Source: Changchengzhania lutea
GTDB lineage: Bacteria > Bacteroidota > Bacteroidia > Flavobacteriales > Flavobacteriaceae
Direction: 5' to 3'
DNA: 64,000 bases
NCBI RefSeq assembly: GCF_006974145.1
Contig: NZ_CP039456.1
Location: 558,001-622,000, forward strand
The position numbers and the translations under genes were made by a program. This document shows, piece by piece, positions 1 through 11,212 of the stretch; positions within the stretch are counted from its first letter, which is position 1; each line of letters starts with the position of its first letter. The notes under the pieces were generated by a model. It made no database searches. It was not told the origin of the DNA and was given only the letters and a program-made list of their open reading frames with translations.

Positions 1-775
1 CCAAGAGCGCTTTAAGATTCTCAATTGTTGGTGATGTTTTGTACAACTCTTGAATATCATTATAGAATTTATTCTTGATCAAACGTACAGGTGCCAGTTC
101 TTTTAATGTTAGTTGCGTATCTCCTTCCTTAGCATCTACAACTAGTTGTTTGAATGCTCTGTCGGCTGAAGATTCTTCGCTAGCTACAAAACGGCTACCT
201 ACCTGCACGCCATCTGCTCCTACAATCATGGTCGCCAACATAGCCCTGCCTGTTGCAATGCCCCCAGCTGCAATAAGCGGTATCCTGATGTATTCTTTCA
301 CCATGGGAATTAAAGTCAAGGTAGTAGTTTCGTCTCTACCGTTATGCCCCCCAGCTTCAAAACCTTCTGCGACAATGGCATCAACACCAGCCTCCTGTGC
401 TTTTAATGCAAACTTGACACTGCTAACTACGTGTACCACGGTAACCCCTCGTTCTTTTAACCAAGACGTCCAGGTTTTTGGATTTCCCGCCGAAGTAAAA
501 ACAATTTTAACTTCCTCTTCAATAATAATATCCATAATCTCCTGAATATTGGGATACAACATGGGTACATTAACACCAAAGGGTTGCGTTGTAGCTCGTT
601 TACATTTTTGGATATGTTCTCGTAATACTTCTGGGTACATGGACCCTGCACCAATAAGCCCCAAAATACCTGAGTTGCTGGCAGCAGAAGCTAATCGCCA
701 GCCGCTGTTCCAAATCATTCCTGCCTGTATAATGGGATATTTTATTCTAAACAACTCTGTAATTCTGTTTGACAT
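1..775 (-). CDS. Nitronate monooxygenase family protein (partial, C-terminus outside window)
   Basis: This minus-strand reading frame is open from the ATG at 775 to the window edge, about 258 codons, so its stop lies outside. The translation begins MSNRITELFRIKYPIIQAGM and has the FMN-binding TIM-barrel landmarks of the 2-nitropropane dioxygenase/nitronate monooxygenase family: a G-A-G-S stretch near residue 40, EAGG-H-NGRD in the middle, then IAAGGIATG and GADGVQVGSRF for phosphate binding. Family members oxidise alkyl nitronates or act as NAD(P)H flavin oxidoreductases; FabK-type enoyl reductases share the fold, so the exact substrate is uncertain. The start lies 14 bp beyond the mnmA stop on the same strand, so the two genes are probably co-transcribed. 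Confidence 0.88.
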   Translation of the reverse strand, partial: MSNRITELFRIKYPIIQAGMIWNSGWRLASAASNSGILGLIGAGSMYPEVLREHIQKCKRATTQPFGVNVPMLYPNIQEIMDIIIEEEVKIVFTSAGNPKTWTSWLKERGVTVVHVVSSVKFALKAQEAGVDAIVAEGFEAGGHNGRDETTTLTLIPMVKEYIRIPLIAAGGIATGRAMLATMIVGADGVQVGSRFVASEESSADRAFKQLVVDAKEGDTQLTLKELAPVRLIKNKFYNDIQELYKTSPTIENLKALL

Positions 776-789
776 GTGCTATATAAAAA

Positions 790-1986
790 TTAAGAAATTA
801 CTCCAGAACCAATGAGTTCATCTTCTAAGTACCATGCCACAAACTGACCTTCTGTAATAGCAGATTGAAAGTCTTCAAACTCTACATATAAACCACTATC
901 TACACGATGTATCGTTGCCTCTTGTAGCGACTGGCGGTATCTAATTCTAGCTTTTACAGCCATAGACTCGTCGATTTTCAATGCCAGATCTTCACGTATC
1001 CAATGCAACTCTTCATTGGTTACAAAAAGTGCCTTTTTTAATAATCCTGGGTGTTCTTTTCCTTGACCCGTATAAATTACATTTTCTATGACATCGGTAT
1101 CAATAACAAATAGAGGTTCTACAGTACCGCCTACGGCTAAACCTTTTCTTTGACCTTTTGTAAAATAATGAGCCCCTTGATGTGTCCCTACTACCTTGCC
1201 GTCTTCAACCGTGTATTTAGGTTTTCTGGATAGGTATTGAAGCTTTTCTCTTTCGGAATTAAAATGCTGTATATCTTCTTTATAAATAGGTCTGTCTCTA
1301 CCGACTTCCACAATAATACCTTCTTTCGGTTTTAATTGTTGTTGAAGAAAATCTGGCAGTTTTACTTTTCCGATAAAACATAAACCTTGTGAATCTTTTT
1401 TATCCGCAGTTATTAAATCCAATTGTGCTGCAATCTCACGAACTTCAGGTTTAGTTAATTCTCCAATAGGGAATAAAGATCTTGAAAGTTGCTCTTGAGA
1501 AAGCTGACATAAAAAGTAAGACTGATCTTTATTAACGTCTGCTCCAGCAAGTAATTGATAAATATTTTCCCCATTCTTTTCAATAACACCTTTTCTGCAA
1601 TAGTGTCCTGTAGCCACGTAATCGGCACCTAATTCAAGGGCTATCTTCATAAACACATCAAACTTAATCTCTCTATTGCACAATACATCAGGGTTAGGTG
1701 TTCTACCCTTCTCGTATTCATGAAACATATAATCCACGATACGTTCTTTATAAGCTTCACTTAAATCTACTGTTTGAAAAGGAATATCTAATTTTTCGGC
1801 AACCAGCATCGCATCATTGCTATCATCTAACCACGGACATTCATCGGATATCGTTACCGAATCATCATGCCAATTCTTCATAAATAGACCAATTACCTCG
1901 TACCCTTGCTCCTTCAGCAAATACGCAGCAACACTAGAATCAACACCACCTGATAGGCCTATTATAACACGTTTCATTTTACTCAT
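790..1986 (-). CDS. mnmA: tRNA-specific 2-thiouridylase MnmA
   Basis: MnmA installs the 2-thio group on U34 of tRNA-Lys, -Glu and -Gln in the cytoplasm, using ATP to adenylate the tRNA and taking sulfur from the cysteine desulfurase relay. The pyrophosphatase P-loop SGGVDSS is at residues 12-18. The two catalytic cysteines are visible as [10 protein letters not shown] (Cys103) and SQGLCFIG (Cys203), and the C-terminal beta-barrel half is complete (398 aa, normal for the family). The first ATG at 1986 gives [10 protein letters not shown]. An internal ATG at 1977 would give the more usual start MKRVIIG and leave room for a short leader behind the -7 box at 1997-2004; the two starts cannot be separated by eye. 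The downstream partner is the nitronate monooxygenase gene. Confidence 0.96.
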   Translation of the reverse strand: MSKMKRVIIGLSGGVDSSVAAYLLKEQGYEVIGLFMKNWHDDSVTISDECPWLDDSNDAMLVAEKLDIPFQTVDLSEAYKERIVDYMFHEYEKGRTPNPDVLCNREIKFDVFMKIALELGADYVATGHYCRKGVIEKNGENIYQLLAGADVNKDQSYFLCQLSQEQLSRSLFPIGELTKPEVREIAAQLDLITADKKDSQGLCFIGKVKLPDFLQQQLKPKEGIIVEVGRDRPIYKEDIQHFNSEREKLQYLSRKPKYTVEDGKVVGTHQGAHYFTKGQRKGLAVGGTVEPLFVIDTDVIENVIYTGQGKEHPGLLKKALFVTNEELHWIREDLALKIDESMAVKARIRYRQSLQEATIHRVDSGLYVEFEDFQSAITEGQFVAWYLEDELIGSGVIS

Positions 1987-1996
1987 CTTTAAAGCG

Positions 1997-2004
1997 CAAA
2001 GATA
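1997..2004 (-). promoter_or_regulatory. -7 box for mnmA
   Basis: On the minus strand this reads TATCTTTG, a full match to the Bacteroidota -7 consensus TAnnTTTG. No TTG is seen at the usual distance upstream. The leader would be only a few bases if translation starts at 1986 and about 15 bases if it starts at 1977. Confidence 0.5.
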
Positions 2005-2100
2005 GTCATAATTACAGAAATATTATGGTAACAAACCTGTATCAAAAAAGTGCTTATATTACTTTTTGTTTAAGTTTTATAAAATATATTGAAACAAAAA

Positions 2101-2133
2101 TTTGGATTTATGTTTAACTTTTTTATATATTTG
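2101..2133 (+). promoter_or_regulatory. Promoter of the fasciclin lipoprotein gene
   Basis: TTTG at 2101-2104 and TATATTTG at 2126-2133 match the Bacteroidota -33 and -7 elements, with 21 bp between them. The leader to the ATG at 2166 would be about 27 bases. Confidence 0.6.
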
Positions 2134-2165
2134 TTAAACACAATAAACAGTAAAAAATAGCTATC

Positions 2166-3554
2166 ATGAAAAAATTAAAAAATTACACCAAAATTGCTCT
2201 AGTCCTTTTCGGATTAACAGCTACTGTTTCTTGCAGTAGTGATGATGATGGTCCAGAACCATTCATACCAACAAATAATATTGTAGAGATTGCTCAGACA
2301 ACACCACAATTATCTAACTTAGTAACTGCTTTAACTAAGTATCCAGACTTAGTAAATCTTTTAAGTACCGATGGCAGTTTTACTGTTTTCGCCCCTAACA
2401 ATGATGCCTTTACCGCATTATTGGTAGCTCTTGGTCAAGATTCTATTGACGATATTCCAGAAAGCGTTCTAAAAAACGTTTTACAATATCATGTATACGC
2501 AACAGCAGCACTACAAGCAAGTGCAGTAACATCTGGCACACTAACTATGGCCAATGGTGAAAATGCAGAGGTAGTCGCTAATAGCAGTGGTGTAACTATA
2601 GCAAACGCTACAGTAATTGCTGTAGATGGCGTAGCTACTAACGGTGTAGTACATATTATAGATAGTGTTATGATACCGCCATCCATTTTACCTATAGTAG
2701 GAACTATTGTGGCACCTGCATATTTCAATATAGATTTTACAACGTTAATTGCTGCTGTTGAAGCTGCAGATCCTAGTATATTGGAATTACTTTTGAGTAA
2801 TGGACCAAGTGGAAATGGTTTAACGCTTTTTGCACCAACCAATGCCGCATTCGAAGCTGCAGGAATTACAGATGTTAATGGTGCAGATGCTATATTAGCT
2901 TATCATGTTATTGATGGAACAATTACAGCGTCTATGTTACCGACTACAAATGGTGCAGCTGCTGAAGTAGAAGCTATTGGCGGAAACTTATATGTAACTA
3001 ATGCTGGTGGTGCCGTAATGTTAAATGGAAAAACAACAGTTATAGCTACAGATATTGCTGGATCTAACGGTGTGGTACATGTCATTGATAGAACATTGGT
3101 TCCTCCAACAAGTACTATAAATGAAATCGTAGCAAGTTTTGCAACAAGTAGTACGCCAGAATTTACGTTGTTAGCAGCTGCTTTAGCAAAAGCTGGTTTA
3201 GGCGATTTCTTTTCACAAGATGGTCCATATACAGTATTCGCCCCAACAGATGCTGCATTTATAGCGGCAGGTTTTCCAGATGCTGCAGCAATTAACGCTG
3301 CATCGGAAGTAGCTGTGGCCGGTATCCTTACACACCACGTGGTAAAAGCTAATGCCTATGTATTTTCGTCTGATTTAAGTGATGGCGCAGTGACTATGTT
3401 AAATGACCAAGACGTTACAATTAATTTAGGAAGCTTAACCATTCAAGATGCCAGTGGATCTAATCCCGCTGCAGGTTTAATACCCAGCTTATTGAATGTC
3501 CATGCCACAAATGGTGTTGTACACGTAATTGATAAAGTATTATTACCACAATAA
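2166..3554 (+). CDS. Fasciclin (FAS1) repeat lipoprotein, three domains
   Basis: The protein starts with a lipoprotein signal (MKKLKNYTKIALVLFGLTA, then lipobox TVSC) followed by an SSDDD tail, so it is probably anchored in the outer membrane or periplasm. Three FAS1 domains follow, roughly residues 40-170, 175-315 and 320-462. Each has the H1 pattern (GSFTVFAPNNDAF, LTLFAPTNAAF, YTVFAPTDAAF) and ends with an H2-like NGVVHIID or NGVVHVID. FAS1 domains generally mediate cell adhesion or matrix binding; the ligand here is unknown. The gene stands alone with its own promoter and a strong terminator shared with the convergent downstream gene. Confidence 0.93.
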   Translation: MKKLKNYTKIALVLFGLTATVSCSSDDDGPEPFIPTNNIVEIAQTTPQLSNLVTALTKYPDLVNLLSTDGSFTVFAPNNDAFTALLVALGQDSIDDIPESVLKNVLQYHVYATAALQASAVTSGTLTMANGENAEVVANSSGVTIANATVIAVDGVATNGVVHIIDSVMIPPSILPIVGTIVAPAYFNIDFTTLIAAVEAADPSILELLLSNGPSGNGLTLFAPTNAAFEAAGITDVNGADAILAYHVIDGTITASMLPTTNGAAAEVEAIGGNLYVTNAGGAVMLNGKTTVIATDIAGSNGVVHVIDRTLVPPTSTINEIVASFATSSTPEFTLLAAALAKAGLGDFFSQDGPYTVFAPTDAAFIAAGFPDAAAINAASEVAVAGILTHHVVKANAYVFSSDLSDGAVTMLNDQDVTINLGSLTIQDASGSNPAAGLIPSLLNVHATNGVVHVIDKVLLPQ

Positions 3555-3639
3555 ATATATGATTAAAAAAAATTAGTTTGGTTTGTTGATTGTAGATAAT
3601 GGCTTAGTTAATAGCTAAAAAATTGTCTATGAAAAAGAG

Positions 3640-3668
3640 GTCCTTCGAGCAATCGAGGGACTTTTTTT
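3640..3668. terminator. Bidirectional Rho-independent terminator
   Basis: An 8-bp stem (3640-3647 with 3654-3661, one G-T wobble) and a 6-base loop are followed by seven T on the plus strand. On the minus strand the stem is followed by CTCTTTTTC. It separates the convergent fasciclin and MORN-repeat genes and overlaps the stop codon of the latter. Confidence 0.8.
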
Positions 3669-4389
3669 AGTCTTTTACTTTTGGGTTGGAACTGTATGTA
3701 AAATCCTTTTCTTCTTCCAATTTGCCATCTTTGTAGTATTTCCAAATGCCATGTTTTTTATCGTTCTTATAGAAACCTTCAATAATTAAATCCCCTTCAA
3801 GATTGTAAAATTTTGACATACCATGTAACTCACCATTTACATAAAAAAATGTTTTAGATATTTTACCGGTATCTGAGTAATAGGTAGAAGGCCCATCCAA
3901 TTGTTCATTGTTATAATTCTGAGCTTCGGCTACTTTTCCATTAGGATAATACACAAAACGTTCCCCTTTCAATTGCCCCTTATCATTATAATGTTCCAAG
4001 ATCAATAAGGTATCAGAATTTTTTTGATAGTATTTCCAAGTACCAATATAAGTTTTGCTTTTCATCACACCTTCACTTATTAATTTGCCTTTAGATGAAA
4101 AAAACTTCACTTCTGCTAAATCATCTTCATCATGAAATTGTCTTGTAGCTGCCAAAACAGGTTTCTTATTTACATTCTTATAAAATTTAAATAGCCCTAT
4201 CTCTTTACCGTGAAAAAATTCACCTTCATAACGTAAAACATCGGTGTCATCATAATTCTTTTTCCATACTCCATGGCGCTTGCCGCTTTCATCAAATTGA
4301 TTAATTTCTTGTGCTGAAAGGCATGCTGTTATAAATAAGAATAAACTGAACTGAAAGAATTTCATAAATAGAGTTTTGTTTAATTTCAC
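3667..4389 (-). CDS. MORN-repeat (YwqK-like) secreted protein
   Basis: A 240-residue protein with an N-terminal signal (FFQFSLFLFITACLSAQ) and repeated MORN_2-type modules such as GKRHGVWKKNY, EGEFFHGKEIGLFKFY, NGKVAEAQNYNNEQLDGPSTYY and KNDKKHGIWKYYKDGKLEEE. Such proteins in Bacteroidota are often labelled YwqK-family antitoxins, but there is no partner toxin here and the export signal argues against that role. An in-frame ATG at 4365 (MKFFQFSLFL) gives a more compact signal peptide and may be the true start. Ser/Ala around ACLSAQ allows either lipoprotein or signal-peptidase I processing. The function is unknown. Confidence 0.8.
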   Translation of the reverse strand: MKLNKTLFMKFFQFSLFLFITACLSAQEINQFDESGKRHGVWKKNYDDTDVLRYEGEFFHGKEIGLFKFYKNVNKKPVLAATRQFHDEDDLAEVKFFSSKGKLISEGVMKSKTYIGTWKYYQKNSDTLLILEHYNDKGQLKGERFVYYPNGKVAEAQNYNNEQLDGPSTYYSDTGKISKTFFYVNGELHGMSKFYNLEGDLIIEGFYKNDKKHGIWKYYKDGKLEEEKDFTYSSNPKVKD

Positions 4390-4443
4390 TTCCCGAAGAC
4401 TAAAAGAATTAGAACGAATAAATATATTTCAAATTGTATCTAA

Positions 4444-4473
4444 CAAAAAAGCTGCCAATTTTCATAGACAGCT
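4444..4473 (-). terminator. Terminator of yidC
   Basis: On the minus strand, AGCTGTC pairs with GGCAGCT (7 bp, one wobble) around a 10-base loop and is followed by six T. It lies 30 bp beyond the yidC stop. Confidence 0.75.
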
Positions 4474-4503
4474 CTTTTTAGTTTATAAAATATTGAAATG
4501 TAC

Positions 4504-6399
4504 TTACTTTTTTCTGCTTTGAGCTTGCTTTTGCTTTTCTGCCTGCTCCATCATTTCAGCCATTTTTTTCTGAAAGCGATTTTCTTTTTTCGGCTTCTTT
4601 TTTTTCTCTTGAATTTGTGCGTGAATTTTATCTTCATCAAGTATAAAATTCTTGATAACCAATATAATACCGATACTAATTAAGTTTGAAATAAAATAAT
4701 ACAAACTCAACCCGGATGCATAGTTATTAAAGAAGAACAACATCATGATGGGTGAAAAGTACATCATATACTTCATCATTTTGCTCATGTCGGGCATCCC
4801 TTCTTGCGTAGGTTGTGATGCCATTTGTTGACCGGTTGTTAATCGCATGTAAAAGAAGATAGCAATCGATGCCAATATTGGGAACAGACTTACGTGATCT
4901 CCATAGAATGGTATATGGAATGGCAATTCTGCAATCGTATCATAAGATGATAAATCCTTTACCCAAAGGAAACTTTTTTGACGTAAATCGAAAGCTGATG
5001 GGAAAAACTGAAAGAGCGCATAAAATACCGGCAACTGCACCAAAGCGGGCATACACCCAGCCAATGGACTAGCACCTGCCTTATTTTGAAGCGCCATGGT
5101 CTCCTGTTGCGCTTTCATTTTATTGTCTTTGTGTTTCTCACGAATAGCATCCAGTTCTGGCTTAAGAATCTTTAACTTAGCTTGGGACAGAAACTGCTTA
5201 TACTGCACAAAAGACATGATAAGTTTTATAAGAATGGTCATGACTATAATGGCAATACCATAAGGTAAAAAGCCACCTAGAAATGCAAATAATGGGATGA
5301 ATAAATAACGGTTAATCCAACCAAATATCCCCCATCCCAATGGGACTATTTCATCAAGATTACGCTTATAGGCGTTCAGAATTTTATAATCACTAGGGCC
5401 AAAATACCAGTCCATGGATTTATTTAATTCGCCGCCAGTAAGTTCCATAGGCAGTTTCACTGCAAAGGCTTTAGTGAAAACCGTATCGATCTCCTCATCT
5501 TGCACTAAATTCCTAGATTCCAGTGAGGCTGTTTTAAATGGTGAATCTGCTAATAAAATAGAGGTAAAAAAATGTTGTTTAAAGGCGACATAGGTTACTT
5601 CCTCTTCAGTATCGTCTGTAGACTCTTGCTGACCTAGATAATCGTCTTTTCCGTCTTCATATTCATAAACCACTTCCGTATATCTATTTTCATAAGAAAT
5701 ACTTTTGGCGTGCCTATACGCTTTTAAATTCCAGTCTAAATTAACGTCCTGTGAACTGTTGATCACGTCATTCAAGCCTTGAGAGCGAATGGTGAAATCC
5801 ATCATATAATCCCCTTCCTTCAGCTCATAACGGTACTCCAAAAATTTACTTTCAGATACTTTCAGTTTCATTGAAACGATTGTATTCTGTCCGTTCTTGG
5901 TTATGGTAGGTTCAAAAAGCAAGTCTTTAGTATTCAGAATTCTGCTATCTGTTGTACCAAAATTAAGATTGAACGATGCGTTATTATCTTTAATTAAATA
6001 GATTGGATTATCATTAAAGTCAACAAATTTCTTCAATTTAACTTCTGATAAATATCCGCCTCTATTACTGAATTTTAATGCCAACAAATCGCTTTCAACT
6101 AAAGTTTCAGAATCAGATACCTGAGTTGCTGAATAGGCAAAAGCCCCTAATTGATTCTTTAAAGCGATTTGTTGAATGGAATCATTTACAGAACCCGGGG
6201 TATAATCTGCCGCAGTGGTCACCTTCGTGTCTTCTGAAACCTGTGCCTTTTCCTCTGCTGCTAATTGTTCTTGTTTTGCTTTTTCTTCTGCTTCCAATTC
6301 CTCTGGCGTGGGCTGATTTTGCCAAAGCATGTACATTAATATTCCGAAAATCAGTACAAAACCAATAATCGAATTAATATCTAATTTCTTTTCTTCCAT
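4504..6399 (-). CDS. yidC: Membrane protein insertase YidC
   Basis: YidC inserts and folds inner-membrane proteins, alone or with SecYEG. The 631-residue protein has an N-terminal transmembrane anchor (IIGFVLIFGILMYMLW), a large periplasmic domain of about 330 residues typical of the Gram-negative type, and a conserved C-terminal 60KD_IMP core of several membrane segments (FIPLFAFLGGFLPYGIAIIVM, CMPALVQLPVFYALFQFF). The tail is strongly basic and Lys/Gln rich (KKKKPKKENRFQKK), a feature linked to ribosome binding. The upstream neighbour pyrG ends 97 bp away on the same strand, so read-through is plausible. A terminator follows. Confidence 0.97.
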   Translation of the reverse strand: MEEKKLDINSIIGFVLIFGILMYMLWQNQPTPEELEAEEKAKQEQLAAEEKAQVSEDTKVTTAADYTPGSVNDSIQQIALKNQLGAFAYSATQVSDSETLVESDLLALKFSNRGGYLSEVKLKKFVDFNDNPIYLIKDNNASFNLNFGTTDSRILNTKDLLFEPTITKNGQNTIVSMKLKVSESKFLEYRYELKEGDYMMDFTIRSQGLNDVINSSQDVNLDWNLKAYRHAKSISYENRYTEVVYEYEDGKDDYLGQQESTDDTEEEVTYVAFKQHFFTSILLADSPFKTASLESRNLVQDEEIDTVFTKAFAVKLPMELTGGELNKSMDWYFGPSDYKILNAYKRNLDEIVPLGWGIFGWINRYLFIPLFAFLGGFLPYGIAIIVMTILIKLIMSFVQYKQFLSQAKLKILKPELDAIREKHKDNKMKAQQETMALQNKAGASPLAGCMPALVQLPVFYALFQFFPSAFDLRQKSFLWVKDLSSYDTIAELPFHIPFYGDHVSLFPILASIAIFFYMRLTTGQQMASQPTQEGMPDMSKMMKYMMYFSPIMMLFFFNNYASGLSLYYFISNLISIGIILVIKNFILDEDKIHAQIQEKKKKPKKENRFQKKMAEMMEQAEKQKQAQSRKK

Positions 6400-6496
6400 T
6401 TAAAATTCTTGTGAGTTGGTAAATTTTCTCTCGGTTATCATTAAAATTCGCAACGTGTTGAGAATGATTAACCCAGTGTCAAAAAGCTATCCAGTT

Positions 6497-8182
<1,686 letters not shown>

Positions 8183-8279
8183 TTAATAGCGTATTGTTTT
8201 TTACTTAATTGATAGTAGTTATAAACAGGAGTTTGTAGGATATTTATTTGAGTTTGTCAGAAAAAAAAACAATCAAAAC

Positions 8280-8507
8280 CTACCTAGGATAACGTTTTTT
8301 AATATTCCAAATCAATTCCTCCAATCCGTTTAATTTCAACTCATAGACCGAGTTTAGCATATCGCCCAATTTTCCTTTGGGAAAGCCTTTATTATGGTAC
8401 CACACCACGTAATGTTCAGGTAAATCAATAAGATAACGGCCTTTATATTTTCCGAAAGGCATTTTGGTGTGTGCCAGTTTGATGAGAAAGTCTTTATCGG
8501 GCGTCAT
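8280..8507 (-). CDS. DUF3820 family protein
   Basis: A 75-residue protein with the family core MPFGKYKGRYLIDLPEHYVVWY and a helical C-terminus. DUF3820 proteins are small, cytoplasmic and of unknown function; a similar MPFGKxKG motif also occurs at the C-terminus of some exonucleases, including FGKHKGKL in the exonuclease at 23.8 kb of this window. It starts 3 bp after the stop of the DUF922 gene, so the two form a translationally close pair. Confidence 0.85.
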   Translation of the reverse strand: MTPDKDFLIKLAHTKMPFGKYKGRYLIDLPEHYVVWYHNKGFPKGKLGDMLNSVYELKLNGLEELIWNIKKRYPR

Positions 8508-8510
8508 ACG

Positions 8511-9050
8511 TTAATCAACGGATTTGAAAGTTACCAATTTATCAAGTTCTTGTGATATAAAGCCTTGCCATGCTGTTTGTTGTTCCACATTTCTGGAGTA
8601 ATTGGTTTCAGTATCATAGGTATCTTGCATGTGAGCAAGGTCATCATTAATTTTTAAATGTAGGCTTCTTAAGTCGTTTTTAATGGCATTGGATACTTCC
8701 AATTTGGAAATTCGCTGTCTCAATCTTCTGGCAAATAATTCAGTAATATCATAATGCAATTGTTCATGACCCAAAACATGTGCATTGGCCAACTGAGATT
8801 TATACCAAGATTTATCTGGATAAAAATGTGCCTTTACTGTAGCAGTATAACTTATAACCTCTGTGTCTGTTTGACGTATGGATGACCCTAAGGTAATACC
8901 GGACGCAGTAGTTGCTACAGCACTGGTTTTGTTATCTGGCGCCGCTCGAAAATCTGACCATGATAATTTATACGATTCGCTCCACGTAATCACAGGTTCG
9001 TCTTTTTGAAAAAATAGAAAAAACCCAATGTATACCGCTAATCGAAACAT
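8511..9050 (-). CDS. DUF922 domain protein, possible Zn-dependent protease-like secreted protein
   Basis: A 179-residue protein beginning with a hydrophobic stretch (FRLAVYIGFFLFF) that could be a signal or anchor. The body matches the DUF922 pattern, with W-S-D-F near the start, repeated Ala/Thr-rich strands, and HVLGHEQLHYDITELFARRLR, whose H-E-x-x-H core resembles a metalloprotease zinc site. Catalytic activity is inferred from that motif alone. It sits between the LysM protein gene (13 bp upstream) and the DUF3820 gene on the same strand, suggesting one transcript of envelope-related genes. Confidence 0.75.
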   Translation of the reverse strand: MFRLAVYIGFFLFFQKDEPVITWSESYKLSWSDFRAAPDNKTSAVATTASGITLGSSIRQTDTEVISYTATVKAHFYPDKSWYKSQLANAHVLGHEQLHYDITELFARRLRQRISKLEVSNAIKNDLRSLHLKINDDLAHMQDTYDTETNYSRNVEQQTAWQGFISQELDKLVTFKSVD

Positions 9051-9063
9051 CCTTTTATTAGTT

Positions 9064-11001
9064 TTATTCTACTGATACAATACGTAAGTCTTGATGCTTT
9101 ACCAAGTATACGGAGTTATTATAATACCCACCGAAAAGTTTTTTCTTGTATGCAAACTTATTCTCTACATATTCTGTGAGTGGTGCATCATTTACAGATT
9201 GATAAATATCTTCAGAGGTTACTAAGCGCAATACGACATCCATAGTAAGGTCGAAACCTCTAATGGCCCGTTTATTAGGGGTTGTAAAATAGGTTTTTTC
9301 GTATTTTTTGATAAACGAATTATTATCTTCTTCATTAAACCATTTTGATGCCGCTGCAAAATGAAATTGCAATTTTGATAAGTGCATATTAGAGACATCG
9401 TCGCTTTCAAACGCGCTATTAATATTGGTGGTGGCCAATACAATTTGTGACCCTTCAGATGCGCTGCTTATAGCTTCTGGGCTTAGCGCTAATGAGGCTA
9501 ATATACTGGTGACATTTGACACAAAACCTGCATTTTGGGTTTCTAGAAAAACAACATTTTTACCTGATTTTAAGGCATCACGAATATCATCTACAATGAC
9601 ATAATTTTCATCCTTTCCATTTTTTTTATCTTTTCTGGAATAGACTAAAGAAGCATGAGGAAATAGACCTTTTAGATTATTGGCAATATTGGTGTTTTTT
9701 GAATCTGAAATAATGACCACGTGATTGACCAGACTGTCCGATTTTATATAATCTATAATTCTGTTTCTCAATAACTCATCGGTTGTTCGCGTTTGAAACA
9801 CGTTTTCAAGTAAATTTAAATCTGAACTAATAGGTGACACAATGGGCACATTCAATCGACTTAATTTAGAGGCTGCTCTTGCAAATGTATTGGGTGTTAA
9901 AGGACCTATAACCGCATCAACATTTTCAAAATTATTTCTGTCAATAATATCTGAGACTTCACCCTCCTGATATTTCGTATCGTATACATCTACTTTAAGT
10001 GACACCCCTATAGTTTTAAGCGAATCTATAGCCATGAGTACCCCTGAATAAAAATCTAATGATGCATCTAAATATGGATCTTTATTTATTTGGGATTTCA
10101 TTCCAGAAACCGAATCGACAGCCACTCTATGTAATCGAAAAGGGAGCATGACTGCAATATGTTTAACGTCTTTACTTTTTCTTCTATTAAGCAAATTTGT
10201 TGCATTATAATCGATGCCCTCAAAAGAATTGATAGCCTCAGAATATGGCGTTTTCAATATCATTCCTTCTTTTAAACCTGTTTCTTTTAATTCTGGATTT
10301 AAGGCTTCCAAGGCTTCTTGCTCTAAGCCTAGTTTTAGTTTTAATCTGTAAAATCCTTCCTTTGGCAATACTTTATAATAGCCATATTTTTCATCTATCT
10401 CTTTCTCTTCAGTTTCGGTAATATTAGGTACGTAAATTTGCTGTCCTTCCTGTAACACCTCACCCATTTTTGGGTTGAGCGCTTCCAACTCACTTAAAGT
10501 AATTCCGAATTTATAGGCAATACGCCACTTCCCTTCCTTAGGCTGAACAATATAGGTTTTAGAGGTTTCTGGAACTTCTGTAGTGGTGCTTGTAATATAG
10601 ACAGGGATTTGAAGCTTATCGCCTTTTCGCAAAGGGTTAGCATATAAAAATTTATTATACTTTTTTATATCGTCCTGTGATACATTATACCTTTTAGATA
10701 TGCTGTACAAAGTTTCTTTACGCCTTGTTTTATGCTTTTTAAACCCATTTAATTTCTGCGTTACTACTGTTATGGGCTTATTAGCTTTTGAAAGAGGAAT
10801 GATTAAAATCGTATTGGGTTTTAACTCCTTTTTAGCATCTGGATTAAGACTAAAAATATCGTTAGTAGTAATATAATAGCGCTGTGCTATTTCTTCGACA
10901 GTTTCCCCCTTTTTAACTTGATGGGTGCTAAAATTCTGTGCCTTTACGGTATTCGAACCAAAGGCTAAAATCAAAATTAATACTAAAAAAATTTTATTCA
11001 T
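9064..11001 (-). CDS. LysM and type-1 periplasmic-binding-fold protein
   Basis: A 645-residue exported protein (signal MNKIFLVLILILAFGSNTVKAQ). Four LysM-like modules lie at about residues 26-70, 89-134, 149-192 and 207-252, each with a GET/KET/EGK start and an ending such as LIIP, LQIP or IYVP. From about residue 275 the chain adopts the periplasmic-binding type-1 pattern (KHIAVMLPFRLH, GVLMAIDSLKTIG, DAVIGPLTPNTF, VPIVSPISSDLN). Annotation pipelines often name such proteins amino-acid ABC transporter binding proteins, but no transporter genes are nearby and four LysM modules point to the cell wall. E. coli LpoA, the activator of PBP1A, uses the same fold, so a peptidoglycan-synthesis regulator is a reasonable alternative. 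Confidence 0.85.
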   Translation of the reverse strand: MNKIFLVLILILAFGSNTVKAQNFSTHQVKKGETVEEIAQRYYITTNDIFSLNPDAKKELKPNTILIIPLSKANKPITVVTQKLNGFKKHKTRRKETLYSISKRYNVSQDDIKKYNKFLYANPLRKGDKLQIPVYITSTTTEVPETSKTYIVQPKEGKWRIAYKFGITLSELEALNPKMGEVLQEGQQIYVPNITETEEKEIDEKYGYYKVLPKEGFYRLKLKLGLEQEALEALNPELKETGLKEGMILKTPYSEAINSFEGIDYNATNLLNRRKSKDVKHIAVMLPFRLHRVAVDSVSGMKSQINKDPYLDASLDFYSGVLMAIDSLKTIGVSLKVDVYDTKYQEGEVSDIIDRNNFENVDAVIGPLTPNTFARAASKLSRLNVPIVSPISSDLNLLENVFQTRTTDELLRNRIIDYIKSDSLVNHVVIISDSKNTNIANNLKGLFPHASLVYSRKDKKNGKDENYVIVDDIRDALKSGKNVVFLETQNAGFVSNVTSILASLALSPEAISSASEGSQIVLATTNINSAFESDDVSNMHLSKLQFHFAAASKWFNEEDNNSFIKKYEKTYFTTPNKRAIRGFDLTMDVVLRLVTSEDIYQSVNDAPLTEYVENKFAYKKKLFGGYYNNSVYLVKHQDLRIVSVE

Positions 11002-11212
11002 AGGGTTCTTATATGCTGAATGTAAATATAATAAATCGGTGTTTATTATATTTATATACGTTTGTTATGGTCATCAAAGACACAATCTGTCATATTGATT
11101 AGAAACAAATACTTCTTATACTTGAGTATAAGCATTTAGTGTGCCAAAAAATGATGATTAATAGAATCTATATCCAATCTTACATTATTAAGACTACAGC
11201 ACTCGCAGTATT

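Noticed and set aside
3667-4389. Toxin-antitoxin system (YwqK label)
   Set aside because: No partner toxin gene is present and the protein carries an export signal, so only a MORN-repeat protein is called.
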